Shown: piece after piece, positions 26,892 to 35,744 of the stretch | Position numbering within the stretch: the stretch's first letter is position 1 | Layout of the letters: every line of letters starts with the position of its first letter | NCBI RefSeq assembly: GCF_030151085.1 | Contig: NZ_JASLER010000055.1 | Span: forward strand, 1 to 48,554 | Direction of reading: 5' to 3' | DNA length: 48,554 nt | DNA from: Bacteroides sp. | Lineage (GTDB): Bacteria > Bacteroidota > Bacteroidia > Bacteroidales > Bacteroidaceae | Made by a program: the position numbers and the translations under genes | The notes under the pieces: model-generated | The model's database searches: none | The model's input: the letters and a program-made list of their open reading frames with translations, nothing else | Told to the model about the DNA's origin: nothing

Positions 26892-28091
26892 TTAAAATAA
26901 CTTGGGAGCAAACTCCGTCAGATAGATACGCCAGTTCTTCCAGATGTGACCGCCATCGGTTTCAAGATACTCGTATTTATAACCTTTCTCGTCCAGCAGC
27001 TTACGGAAGTCGGTAACACCTTTCATTACAAAGTCCGTTTTGCCACAAGCAATGAAGTAAAGTGCCGGCTTCTTGTCAAATTGCACTTTCAGCTTTCCTT
27101 CGAAATCAGCATATACAGGACTGGTAGATTTGTCGTTCTTTGCACTTGCGCCCGAGAACAGACCTACATAGTTGAACATATCAGGATAGAGCTTGGAGAT
27201 ATTGCAAGAATGAAAGCTACCCATTGAAAGTCCGGCAATAGCACGATTCTTCTTGTTGGCTAGTGTACGGAAATTCTTATCCACGAATTTTACGATTTCA
27301 GGAAAGGACAATTCGAAACCACCTTCGGGAGCCTTTGCTCTTTCTTCAGGACGCATGGAAGGAGCAACGAAGCCTTTAGGAGACTCTCCTGCCGCAGCTT
27401 CTTGCCAAGCATTGCCATTAGTCATTACTACAATCATAGGTTGGGCTTTACCTTGTGCTATCAGGTTGTCAAGAATCTGAGAAGTACGTCCCAGGTTAAT
27501 CCAAGCTTCTTCGTCACCACCGGCACCATGCAATAGGTAGAATACGGGATAACGTTTGCCGCTTGTTTCATATCCGGCTGGAGTATAGACTGTAAGACGA
27601 CGGTCCATATCCAGTGTCGGGCTGTTGTACCACATACGTCTTACGGTACCATGGGGCACTTTATTCACCTTATAAAGATCGGCACGCTCACCACCAATAA
27701 TGAAAACATTCGTTACCGTAGCCACATCACGAATGGCATAGACATTGCTAGGATCCATCATTCGTAAGCCATCCACTATAAAGGAGTAGCTATATAATTC
27801 GGGTTGCAACGGAGTGGAAGTAGTAAACTCCCACACGCCCTCTTTACCTTCTTTCAAATCGGCAAAACCCGGACCGTCAAATTCCCCCATCGGGGTTGTT
27901 ATCTTCTGTGTCGGCAAGAAGTCGCCCGTTAACTGTACTTTCACCGCCTTTGGCGCTTTCAACCGGAAAGTCACTGTATTGTCGTCATGGATTTCGGGAG
28001 ATACTACCGGAGCGCCTCCCCAAAGTGCCTGTTGGGCAAATGTCAATGAGCACATCAGCAGTGCTACCATTATACTTGATAATTTTTTCAT
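26892..28091 (-). CDS. CE1 esterase with N-terminal CBM48-like domain (copy 2)
   Basis: The 399-residue protein has a signal peptide (LTFAQ), a CBM48/E-set-like domain (about 25-125) and a CE1 esterase domain. Motifs are VFYLLHGAGGDEEAW, GLSMGSFHS with Ser289 as nucleophile, and GGHIWKNW with the catalytic histidine. By eye most positions match copy 1, but the residues after the nucleophile differ (GSFHS here, GGYHS there) and this copy has a longer insert around MRPEERAKAPEGG. The paralogues may have different acyl or glycan preferences. The gene starts 57 bp after the stop of the smaller esterase. Confidence 0.88.
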   Translation of the reverse strand: MKKLSSIMVALLMCSLTFAQQALWGGAPVVSPEIHDDNTVTFRLKAPKAVKVQLTGDFLPTQKITTPMGEFDGPGFADLKEGKEGVWEFTTSTPLQPELYSYSFIVDGLRMMDPSNVYAIRDVATVTNVFIIGGERADLYKVNKVPHGTVRRMWYNSPTLDMDRRLTVYTPAGYETSGKRYPVFYLLHGAGGDEEAWINLGRTSQILDNLIAQGKAQPMIVVMTNGNAWQEAAAGESPKGFVAPSMRPEERAKAPEGGFELSFPEIVKFVDKNFRTLANKKNRAIAGLSMGSFHSCNISKLYPDMFNYVGLFSGASAKNDKSTSPVYADFEGKLKVQFDKKPALYFIACGKTDFVMKGVTDFRKLLDEKGYKYEYLETDGGHIWKNWRIYLTEFAPKLF

Positions 28092-28148
28092 GGTAATCTT
28101 ATTAATATTAATACTTCTTCATTAGTGATAGGAAACTAAACATAGTTC

Positions 28149-29033
28149 TCACTTAGCAAAGTTCCGAGTTACGAAAGGCAAGCAGATGTAGAGTGCCGAA
28201 TGCCAATATTCAGAAGTGTGCCCGCCATCACGTATCCTAAACTGGCAAGGAATACCTGCATTGCGCATCGCCTGAAAGAACTCAATATTGCGATCGAGCA
28301 GGAAATCATCGTCGCCGCAATCCACAAACCATTGCACGGAACGAAGCTTTTCCTTTCGGGCATCGTCGGCTTCGGCTACATACTTGATACAACTATGTTC
28401 TTGCACCGAACGGGTCAAGACAGCCATTTTGTTAGTCGGGTCAGGATCTTTTCCTGCTTCTTCACCCACAGCGGGGATGTTCATCAGTGCACTCATGGCA
28501 TAGGCTGCACAATAAAGTTCCGGATAGCGCTGCGCATAACTTGCAGTTCCTCCACCACCCATTGAGAGTCCGGCAATGGCACGGTGCTGCTTATCGGCTT
28601 GCACACGGTAGTTCTTCTCTATATAGGGCATGAACTCTTTATAGTAGAAGTCTTCATAAGCCCAGCCCGGCATATTGAAGTAACCATTCCAGCAGGTAGC
28701 AGGATTACCACCGGCATTGGGGCTCACGATAATCATCTCACAAGCCTCGCCCGAAGCCACCAATTGGTCCATCACATCCTTCGCACGCTGGTCGGTAAAC
28801 CAACTGGTATTGATACCCGACATACCGTGCAATAGGTAAAGGATAGGATATTTTCGACTTGTGTCTGCTTCGTAACTTTTAGGAAGATAAATCGTGTAAG
28901 CGCGTTGTGCTTTCAGTATCTGACTGTAAATACTATCAGTCATCACTTTGCTTTGCGGTCCCCAACCTGGGTTCTGTGCATTTGCCGCCCACAAGGAGCA
29001 GGCGGCCAAAAGGGTAAGTATTAATCTCTTCAT
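28149..29033 (-). CDS. CE1-type esterase, single domain
   Basis: The 294-residue protein has a signal peptide (AANAQ) and only the esterase domain, without the CBM48-like part. ILYLLHGMSGINTSW forms the oxyanion region, GLSMGGGG carries nucleophile Ser157, VDCGDDDFLL probably holds the catalytic aspartate and GGHTSEYW the histidine. It is likely a periplasmic acyl esterase (feruloyl or acetyl) acting on imported oligosaccharides. It is the first gene after SusD, with an 86-bp gap that shows no clear promoter. Confidence 0.88.
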   Translation of the reverse strand: MKRLILTLLAACSLWAANAQNPGWGPQSKVMTDSIYSQILKAQRAYTIYLPKSYEADTSRKYPILYLLHGMSGINTSWFTDQRAKDVMDQLVASGEACEMIIVSPNAGGNPATCWNGYFNMPGWAYEDFYYKEFMPYIEKNYRVQADKQHRAIAGLSMGGGGTASYAQRYPELYCAAYAMSALMNIPAVGEEAGKDPDPTNKMAVLTRSVQEHSCIKYVAEADDARKEKLRSVQWFVDCGDDDFLLDRNIEFFQAMRNAGIPCQFRIRDGGHTSEYWHSALYICLPFVTRNFAK

Positions 29034-29119
29034 GGTATTGTATAATAAAAGGTGCTACAAATTAAGCCTTTTAAAAGATAAGATGGATTGATTTATATCA
29101 GTTTTTTCACTTATAGCTT

Positions 29120-30697
29120 TCACCATCCTTCGTTCTGTACCATATTCGGATTCAAACGCATTTCGGTTGCAGGGATAGGCAACAAGTAATGCTTACTTTT
29201 GAAGCCATAGCGTGTCGGGTCTGTATTATATTGTTTATACTCCACTATTACCTGATAAGTACCGTCCTCTTTAGCTTTGTTTATCAACATCGGTGTCTGA
29301 ATACCTTGAGTTTTGAGCAATGCCTCAGCATCTTTCCAACGAATAATATCTTGATATCTGGTATATTCACAACATAATTCCAAGCGTTTCTCTAACTTGA
29401 TAGCTTCTATAGTCGCAACCTTGGCGGGCAATTTGGCACGTGTACGTACTTCGTTCAAACAAGCATCAGCTTCCGATTGGCTCCCTGCTTTCAGATTAGC
29501 CTCAGCGGCCAGCAACAAGACTTCGGCGTAACGCATCCAACGATAATTATTATAGGAACACCAAAAGGTAATAGGTGCCTCCGAAGAAGAGAAACGACGT
29601 TTCCACAAGAAATAGCCTTCATTGATAATACTCTTACCCTTCGACAATTTCACACCCAATTGCGTCATCTGGTCATAGGTTTTCATTGTCTGGTTCAATC
29701 GATAACCATCAGCACCTTCTTCTGCAACAAACGCATCGTAAAGAGACTTCTGAGGAACCATAAATCCCCAACCTGTTTCTTTATAATCCTTGAAGGCAGG
29801 TGACGACGCTTCCAAATTGTCCATACGCCAGTGGTTCATAACTTCAAAGAAGCCGAATTCATCCCAAGCATTACTCATATCAAGGACACGGTTACTTTCT
29901 ATCATACTCTCGCAACAGCCTTCTGCCAAATAGGTCAATATATTCTGATAATCACCTTGATAAAGTGCATATTTTCCACTACGACGAACTTCATTCAGAA
30001 CATCAGCCGCTTCTTTATATTTCTCTTGCCATAAGTAAGCCTTTCCTAAAACGGTTTGAGCTACTTGTTTGGTGATGCGCCATGTAGTATTGTCATTCGC
30101 ATCTTTCTTTTCTTCCAGATAACCGGAGTTGATTGCTTCTGTTAAATCGGTCTCCACCAACTTCCAAAGATCGGCTTTGGGAGACTTAGCCATCTGATAC
30201 TCACTTGAAGTCAATTCATGATCGACCAATGGAACTTCACCCCACATAGAGATTAAGTCAAAATAGGCGAATGCACGGAAAAACTTTGCTTCTGCACGAA
30301 CCTTCTCTTTAATATCCGAATCAGGAGTAATGTGTCCCAAGATTACATTGGCTTTATAAATCAAACTATAATAGCTTTCCCATACACCACGAATAAAACC
30401 CTGATCAGAGCCAAAAGAGAATTCATTGCAACCCTCCAGTTCAGAATTGTCATTACGACCTCCACCACCTGCCCATACATCGTCGGACAAAGCAGACTTC
30501 AACATAGTATAGTTATAATATGTACCTTTTAACTGAATATAGAGTGCATCGCCCGCAGCCTGAGCTTGTTCATCTGTCCGATAATAGGAAGAATAGTCTA
30601 AGACCCCTTTCTGAGGAATGTTAAGTTTATCTTCGCATGAAGTTGTACCTAGTGCAAATAAGGCACTAAGGAGTAAAGAATAGTATTTTGTTTTCAT
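29120..30697 (-). CDS. SusD-like surface glycan-binding lipoprotein (PUL 2)
   Basis: The 525-residue product has a lipoprotein signal (GTTSC, Cys21). It shows the SusD signatures AKFFRAFAYFDLISMWGEVPL in the TPR half and KLEKRLELCCEYTRYQDIIRW near the C-terminus, ending with a region that matches the barrel-facing lid. It pairs with the SusC gene that ends 33 bp upstream. Its role is capture and delivery of oligosaccharide to the SusC channel. Confidence 0.95.
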   Translation of the reverse strand: MKTKYYSLLLSALFALGTTSCEDKLNIPQKGVLDYSSYYRTDEQAQAAGDALYIQLKGTYYNYTMLKSALSDDVWAGGGGRNDNSELEGCNEFSFGSDQGFIRGVWESYYSLIYKANVILGHITPDSDIKEKVRAEAKFFRAFAYFDLISMWGEVPLVDHELTSSEYQMAKSPKADLWKLVETDLTEAINSGYLEEKKDANDNTTWRITKQVAQTVLGKAYLWQEKYKEAADVLNEVRRSGKYALYQGDYQNILTYLAEGCCESMIESNRVLDMSNAWDEFGFFEVMNHWRMDNLEASSPAFKDYKETGWGFMVPQKSLYDAFVAEEGADGYRLNQTMKTYDQMTQLGVKLSKGKSIINEGYFLWKRRFSSSEAPITFWCSYNNYRWMRYAEVLLLAAEANLKAGSQSEADACLNEVRTRAKLPAKVATIEAIKLEKRLELCCEYTRYQDIIRWKDAEALLKTQGIQTPMLINKAKEDGTYQVIVEYKQYNTDPTRYGFKSKHYLLPIPATEMRLNPNMVQNEGW

Positions 30698-30730
30698 ATA
30701 TCGATTACTTATTTATAGGTTAACGTATTA

Positions 30731-33700
30731 TTAGAATGTCACACTCAAGCCAAGTACTACCTTCTTAGAGTTAGGATAGCTACCTTTATCCACGCCCAAA
30801 GCGTTGCCTACTCCTGTTACTTCAGGATCAAAGCCGGGATAGTTGGTGAATGTAAAAAAGTCTTCAAGTGAACCATAGATACGAAGGTTCTCAATTGCAG
30901 CTTTCTTGACCAGAACCTTCGGGAAAGAGTAACCCAACTGTATCTGTTTAATCTTAAAGAAAGAACCATCGAATACAGAACCGGATGAAGTCATGAATTT
31001 AGTATAGTCAGTAGCATTGGCTCTTGGCAAGCTACCATTCTTATTGCTTTCTGTCCAACGGTCTTCCGTGAAGTAAGTCAATTTATTGAGGTTATAATCC
31101 ACACGATTCAAACCGCAATAAACATCATTTCCTTGTGAACCTGTACCGAAGACAATTAAATCAAATCCTTTCCAAGCTGCTGTTAAAGTAATGCCATAAG
31201 TAAAATCTGCAATACCCTTGCCTATTTCTGTTTTGTCATTATCAGTGATAGCTTCATCACCATCCTGATCTTTGAACATAGGCTCACCAGTTGCTTTATC
31301 TACACCTATATATTCGTATCCATAGAAGTACCAGGCCGGCTTGCCTACCTCAAAACGAGTGATAGGTCCATAAGTCACCAAAGAAACACCATCAATAGCG
31401 GCCAAAGATTCGTGAATGTAAGTCACCTTATTCTTCAAAGTAGCAATATTGCCGCGAATACCATAGTTGATACCTCCAATTTTATCTTGCCAGCCTACTT
31501 CCAATTCAAATCCCTTATTGGTGATATTACCGGCATTGACTGGAGAGAATGTATTGCCTACCACAGTAGAAGCCTTTATACCAGATACAATCAAATCCTT
31601 CGTCTCTTTGTTGAAATAGTCGGCTGATACAGACAAACGGCTGTTCAGAAAACGTGCGTCAATACCGATATTGGTTTGTTCCGAAGTCTCCCACTTAAGT
31701 GCATCATTACCCGTTGAAGAAGGTGCATAACCATTAATATAATGGAAGTTATTGTTGTCACCCACTGCCAAATGGCCTGTAGAACCTATAGATACATTCC
31801 ATTTATAGCCACCCAAAGAAGCAGTTGAGCCATTCTGACCCCAACTTGCACGGAACTTCAGTTGTGACAACCAGCTTTCCGTACTCTTCATAAAATTCTC
31901 CTGAGAAACGACCCAGCCCAATGATACAGCAGGGAAATAACCCCAACGTTTCTCCTTAGGCAAAACTGAAAGGTCGGCTGCATCGGCTCGCAGCGAGAAT
32001 TGAGCCATATACTTACCTGCATAGTCGTAGTTGAAACGACCGAAGTAAGCCAATTTGCGGGTATAGTTAGGTTCACCACCAGAAATATCTTTAGAAGCAT
32101 CTGAAGTAGCATACGCAAAATACAAGAAGAGTGGATCATCTTGAAGAAAACCGAGGTTCTTGTCATCGCCCTTCTTATTGCCGCTGACACCAAAAGTGCG
32201 ATTTTGGCTGTAAGAAGTACCTACCATGATAGTTCCATTATGCTGTCCGAAAGAACGTGAATAATTAAGGAAATTCTCCCATTGCCAATATACCGGACTA
32301 TAATCTGAAGCATCTACCTGAATATAATCTTGTTTTGCTGTTCCATGATAGTAATAATCCTGACTTACACCGTAAGAGGAGGTAGATGACATGCGGTATC
32401 CCAAGCGAGAAGTTACCGTAAGACCTTTAATCGGAGTAAAATTCAGGAAAGTAGAACCATTGATATTAAAACCTCTGTTCTTCGTATAAGAACGGTCACG
32501 CATCACAAAGGGATTGATAGCTTCTGCATTACCCGTAAAAGCAGAAACACCATATAGGTTACCATTACCGTCGCCCAACATATTGGGATGAAGAGCATAG
32601 ACTGAAGCCATATTCTCCGGCAAATTATTAATAGCATAAACCGGCTTGGTCAACGGGTCAAGTTGTAGTACAGAGAGCAATAAGCTGCCATACTCGTTAC
32701 CTTCGGCTACAGACTGGGTTTTGTAATGTTCTATTTGATTATTGGTACCTACTTCCAGCCAAGGTTTGATTTTCCAGCTGGCATTGACCATACCTGTCAA
32801 ACGCTCATAAGTATCAGAATTACCGACAATCATACCATCATTCTTCAGATGAGACATAGACAAGTAGAAAGAACCTTTCTCGCTGCCACCCTGGAAAGTA
32901 ACATTATGCCGAACCATTGAACTGTTTTCAAAAGCAACATCAGTCCAGTCGGTATCAGTCTTTCCATCCCAATTCAAATCGAATGCGCTTTCAGTAATCT
33001 TACCGGATTCAAGGAAGTAGTCCTTATATTCCTGAGCATTCATTACTTCCGGCACCTTGCCCAAACTTTGTGAAGTATACTGGAAATCATAGGTAATTTT
33101 ACCATTACCTTTACCTTTCTTGGTGGTAATCAAAATAACACCATTACCGGCAGCAGCACCGTAGATAGCAGCCGATGCACCATCCTTTAAAACTTCCATA
33201 GACTCAATATCGTTCGGGTCGATACCCCCAATATCTGATGCAATACGTCCGTCGACAACATATAGTGGATCACTGGAACCATTGGAACTCACACCACGAA
33301 TACGAACCGAAGGAGAAGCTCCCGGTTTGGCAGAAGCGCTGAGTACCTGTACACCGGCAGTCTTACCTTGAAGAGCTTGTTCCGCACGAGTGATAGTACG
33401 CGCCTCCATATCCTCAGACTTTACAGAAGAAACGGCACCGGTCAATGAACTTTTCTTTTGTACACCATAGCCCACCACCACTACTTCATCCAATGTTTTG
33501 GAATCTTCTTTCAGGGTAATATTCATAATTCCACCTACAGCTTGCTTTTCTTGCGTTACATAGCCAATATAGGAAAACACAAGGGTTGCACCCTTCTTTA
33601 CAGATAACGCATAATTTCCATCCAGATCGGTAATCACACCATTCGACGTACCTTTCTCAAATACACTTACACCAATCATCGGATCTTTCTGATCGTCAAT

Positions 33701-33817
33701 CACTCTACCTGTTACCTTCACCGTACCCTGTGCCAGCACAAGAGGTATGCACATTAAAAGCAGTATGGCAAACGCCATCGCCCTTTTCACTGAGTTGTTT
33801 TTCATAATTCTTTTCAT
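30731..33817 (-). CDS. SusC-like TonB-dependent outer-membrane transporter (PUL 2)
   Basis: The 1028-residue protein has a signal peptide ending near residue 30 (PLVLAQ), a carboxypeptidase-regulatory-like domain (about 32-103), a TonB-box-like LDEVVVVGYG (109-118), a plug (IRGVSSNGSSDPLYVVDG, EVLKDGASAAIYG) and a barrel ending KVVLGLSVTF. It imports the PUL 2 oligosaccharide. It lies between the type-B esterase gene (43-bp gap) and SusD. The order, with an esterase gene ahead of SusC, is less usual than SusC first. Confidence 0.96.
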   Translation of the reverse strand: MKRIMKNNSVKRAMAFAILLLMCIPLVLAQGTVKVTGRVIDDQKDPMIGVSVFEKGTSNGVITDLDGNYALSVKKGATLVFSYIGYVTQEKQAVGGIMNITLKEDSKTLDEVVVVGYGVQKKSSLTGAVSSVKSEDMEARTITRAEQALQGKTAGVQVLSASAKPGASPSVRIRGVSSNGSSDPLYVVDGRIASDIGGIDPNDIESMEVLKDGASAAIYGAAAGNGVILITTKKGKGNGKITYDFQYTSQSLGKVPEVMNAQEYKDYFLESGKITESAFDLNWDGKTDTDWTDVAFENSSMVRHNVTFQGGSEKGSFYLSMSHLKNDGMIVGNSDTYERLTGMVNASWKIKPWLEVGTNNQIEHYKTQSVAEGNEYGSLLLSVLQLDPLTKPVYAINNLPENMASVYALHPNMLGDGNGNLYGVSAFTGNAEAINPFVMRDRSYTKNRGFNINGSTFLNFTPIKGLTVTSRLGYRMSSTSSYGVSQDYYYHGTAKQDYIQVDASDYSPVYWQWENFLNYSRSFGQHNGTIMVGTSYSQNRTFGVSGNKKGDDKNLGFLQDDPLFLYFAYATSDASKDISGGEPNYTRKLAYFGRFNYDYAGKYMAQFSLRADAADLSVLPKEKRWGYFPAVSLGWVVSQENFMKSTESWLSQLKFRASWGQNGSTASLGGYKWNVSIGSTGHLAVGDNNNFHYINGYAPSSTGNDALKWETSEQTNIGIDARFLNSRLSVSADYFNKETKDLIVSGIKASTVVGNTFSPVNAGNITNKGFELEVGWQDKIGGINYGIRGNIATLKNKVTYIHESLAAIDGVSLVTYGPITRFEVGKPAWYFYGYEYIGVDKATGEPMFKDQDGDEAITDNDKTEIGKGIADFTYGITLTAAWKGFDLIVFGTGSQGNDVYCGLNRVDYNLNKLTYFTEDRWTESNKNGSLPRANATDYTKFMTSSGSVFDGSFFKIKQIQLGYSFPKVLVKKAAIENLRIYGSLEDFFTFTNYPGFDPEVTGVGNALGVDKGSYPNSKKVVLGLSVTF

Positions 33818-33860
33818 TAGTTATTAATTAGATATTGGTAATAAAAGGTTCTTTTCTTAA

Positions 33861-35510
33861 TCAAAAGCCACGTGTAGGAAATGCTCTCACAATTTCCAAC
33901 AGCTCTTTGTCATGGTTATTTTTTATCTCAGATGCATTATTGAAGTACATAGTTGCACCTTTCTCTATAGTATAAGGTTCCCAGGTTGGCAAGTCTTCCG
34001 CATTGGGATTACCGGTCTTTGCAAAGTTCAGCCAAGCGTTGCTCATCTTTTCGCCTAAGGCTTGTGCCTCGGCACCGCCGCCGGTCATACTGGCATGACG
34101 TACTACATTATTAAAGACAAAAGGAATTTCCATGCAGTGAGTGCTGCGGAACATACCATCCAGAACAGGAGATTCCCAAGCAAACATGTACATATAAACC
34201 GGTGCACCTTGTTGGGCGGCTTTAAGTTTAGCTTGTTCTACGGCACTGGGACGGAATATTAAATCGATATCAATCAAGTCTTTCGGCTGGTAATTGGGAT
34301 AAGCTTTCTCAAAGGCTTTCAAGAACTCTTCTGTACGGTTACCGTATTTCTTTTGCAAGAACTCCACCGCTTTTTCTTTAGTCACGGAGCGGAAAGCCGG
34401 AACGTATGTGCTCGTAGTAAATTCATGCAAAGTGGTTCCTATCATCAATGGGATATTCTTTGATTGCGCCGGAGCTTGCGGATCGAAAGGCTGTGCAGGA
34501 AGCATATCACCCTCTACAGTAGGAGCCCAACCGAAAATAAAAGAAGCTACACCTTCTTTATCTGCTTCGGCACGCACTTTAGTTATTGCCTTTTCGCCGG
34601 CTGCAAGTAGTTTCTCGTATGGAAGTTTCTGTATTTCATCTATCTCAGAGGGTTTTAAGCCCAATTCCTCTACCATGGCAGCACCTATACGACGAGAGTA
34701 TTTTGATTCCATCGTACGAAGCATGGAGCCACTTTGCACAATCGCCTTATGGAACAATCCTTCTGCTGATGGAGTAGCAAGCAAAGTAGACACTTTGCCG
34801 CCACCGCCCGATTGGCCGAAAATCGTAACATTGGATGCATCGCCACCAAACGATGCTATATTCTTATTTACCCACTGAAGCGCTGCAACCAAATCAAGCA
34901 ATCCCGCATTACCGGATTTCGCATACTTTTCACCAAAGGCCGAGAGATCCAAAAAGCCTAGAACATTGAGGCGATGATTTAATGTAACGACTACAACATC
35001 TCCTTTCTTTGCCAGATTGGTTCCATCGTAAGAAGGCAGTTCCTGACCGGAACCGGCTGCATAACCACCTCCATGCAACCATACCATTACCGGGCGTTTC
35101 TTACAATCGTTTATCCCGGGAGTCCAGATGTTTACCCGTAGGCAATTTTCATCCGGATAGCCGTCGTCCCAATTGAATGCAAAAGCATGTTCATCGCTAT
35201 ACCAACCCATGCGTTTACCTTGCGGGCAAGTAGGACCATAAGTTCGGGAACTACGAATTCCCTCCCATCTGTCGGGAGCCACAGGAGCCATAAACCGTTC
35301 GGCTTTGGCGTATGGTATACCTTTATATATATACATGCCATTTTCAATATATCCTCCCACTTTACCCGATTCGGTCTGGACAATAGCTTTGTCCGACGAA
35401 GCAATCACCTCTCCTTCTTGTGATATTTGTTTTTCGGCAACTGCCTTTCCTGCACAAGACACAAGAAGCAAAGAAGCAAAAGCCAATGCTGATAAGAATT
35501 GCTGTTTCAT
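33861..35510 (-). CDS. Type-B carboxylesterase lipoprotein (PUL 2)
   Basis: The 549-residue product has a lipoprotein signal (LLVSC, Cys19). It belongs to the carboxylesterase/cholinesterase family: WLHGGGYAAGSG is the oxyanion-hole motif, FGQSGGGG carries the nucleophile (Ser234), and STHCMEIPFVF holds the catalytic histidine. In a glycan locus it probably removes acyl groups such as acetate or hydroxycinnamates at the cell surface. It is the first gene of the PUL 2 minus-strand run, divergent from the hybrid regulator across 234 bp that contain array D. Confidence 0.9.
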   Translation of the reverse strand: MKQQFLSALAFASLLLVSCAGKAVAEKQISQEGEVIASSDKAIVQTESGKVGGYIENGMYIYKGIPYAKAERFMAPVAPDRWEGIRSSRTYGPTCPQGKRMGWYSDEHAFAFNWDDGYPDENCLRVNIWTPGINDCKKRPVMVWLHGGGYAAGSGQELPSYDGTNLAKKGDVVVVTLNHRLNVLGFLDLSAFGEKYAKSGNAGLLDLVAALQWVNKNIASFGGDASNVTIFGQSGGGGKVSTLLATPSAEGLFHKAIVQSGSMLRTMESKYSRRIGAAMVEELGLKPSEIDEIQKLPYEKLLAAGEKAITKVRAEADKEGVASFIFGWAPTVEGDMLPAQPFDPQAPAQSKNIPLMIGTTLHEFTTSTYVPAFRSVTKEKAVEFLQKKYGNRTEEFLKAFEKAYPNYQPKDLIDIDLIFRPSAVEQAKLKAAQQGAPVYMYMFAWESPVLDGMFRSTHCMEIPFVFNNVVRHASMTGGGAEAQALGEKMSNAWLNFAKTGNPNAEDLPTWEPYTIEKGATMYFNNASEIKNNHDKELLEIVRAFPTRGF

Positions 35511-35537
35511 ATACGTATTACATTTAAAGTTTTCACA

Positions 35538-35651
35538 GTTGCAATATTACATCATTCGTTTTGAAGCTATTTATTCGTTTGTTTTGAAGATTTGTCCGTA
35601 CGTTTAAAATCACTGTTCTATATGTTCAAATGTTTATCTCTACGTTCAAAT
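35538..35651. promoter_or_regulatory. Phased GTTYAAA repeats between PUL 2 and its regulator (array D)
   Basis: Similar elements begin with GTT at 35538 (GTTGCAAT), 35558 and 35581 (GTTTTGAAG), 35602 (GTTTAAAAT), 35624 and 35644 (GTTCAAAT). The steps are 20, 23, 21, 22 and 20 bp, so all fall on one DNA face. The last three are preceded by TAC or TAT. The location between divergent PUL genes suggests operator sites, perhaps for the hybrid regulator. The architecture also matches the other periodic arrays in this window. Confidence 0.65.
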
Positions 35652-35744
35652 AATGCTATTAAGCAGATGATAAGCCAATTTTTATTCCTATTTTCGCAGT
35701 GTAGTCACTATGGGAACCGTCCAAAATCTAATTAATTCTAGTAA

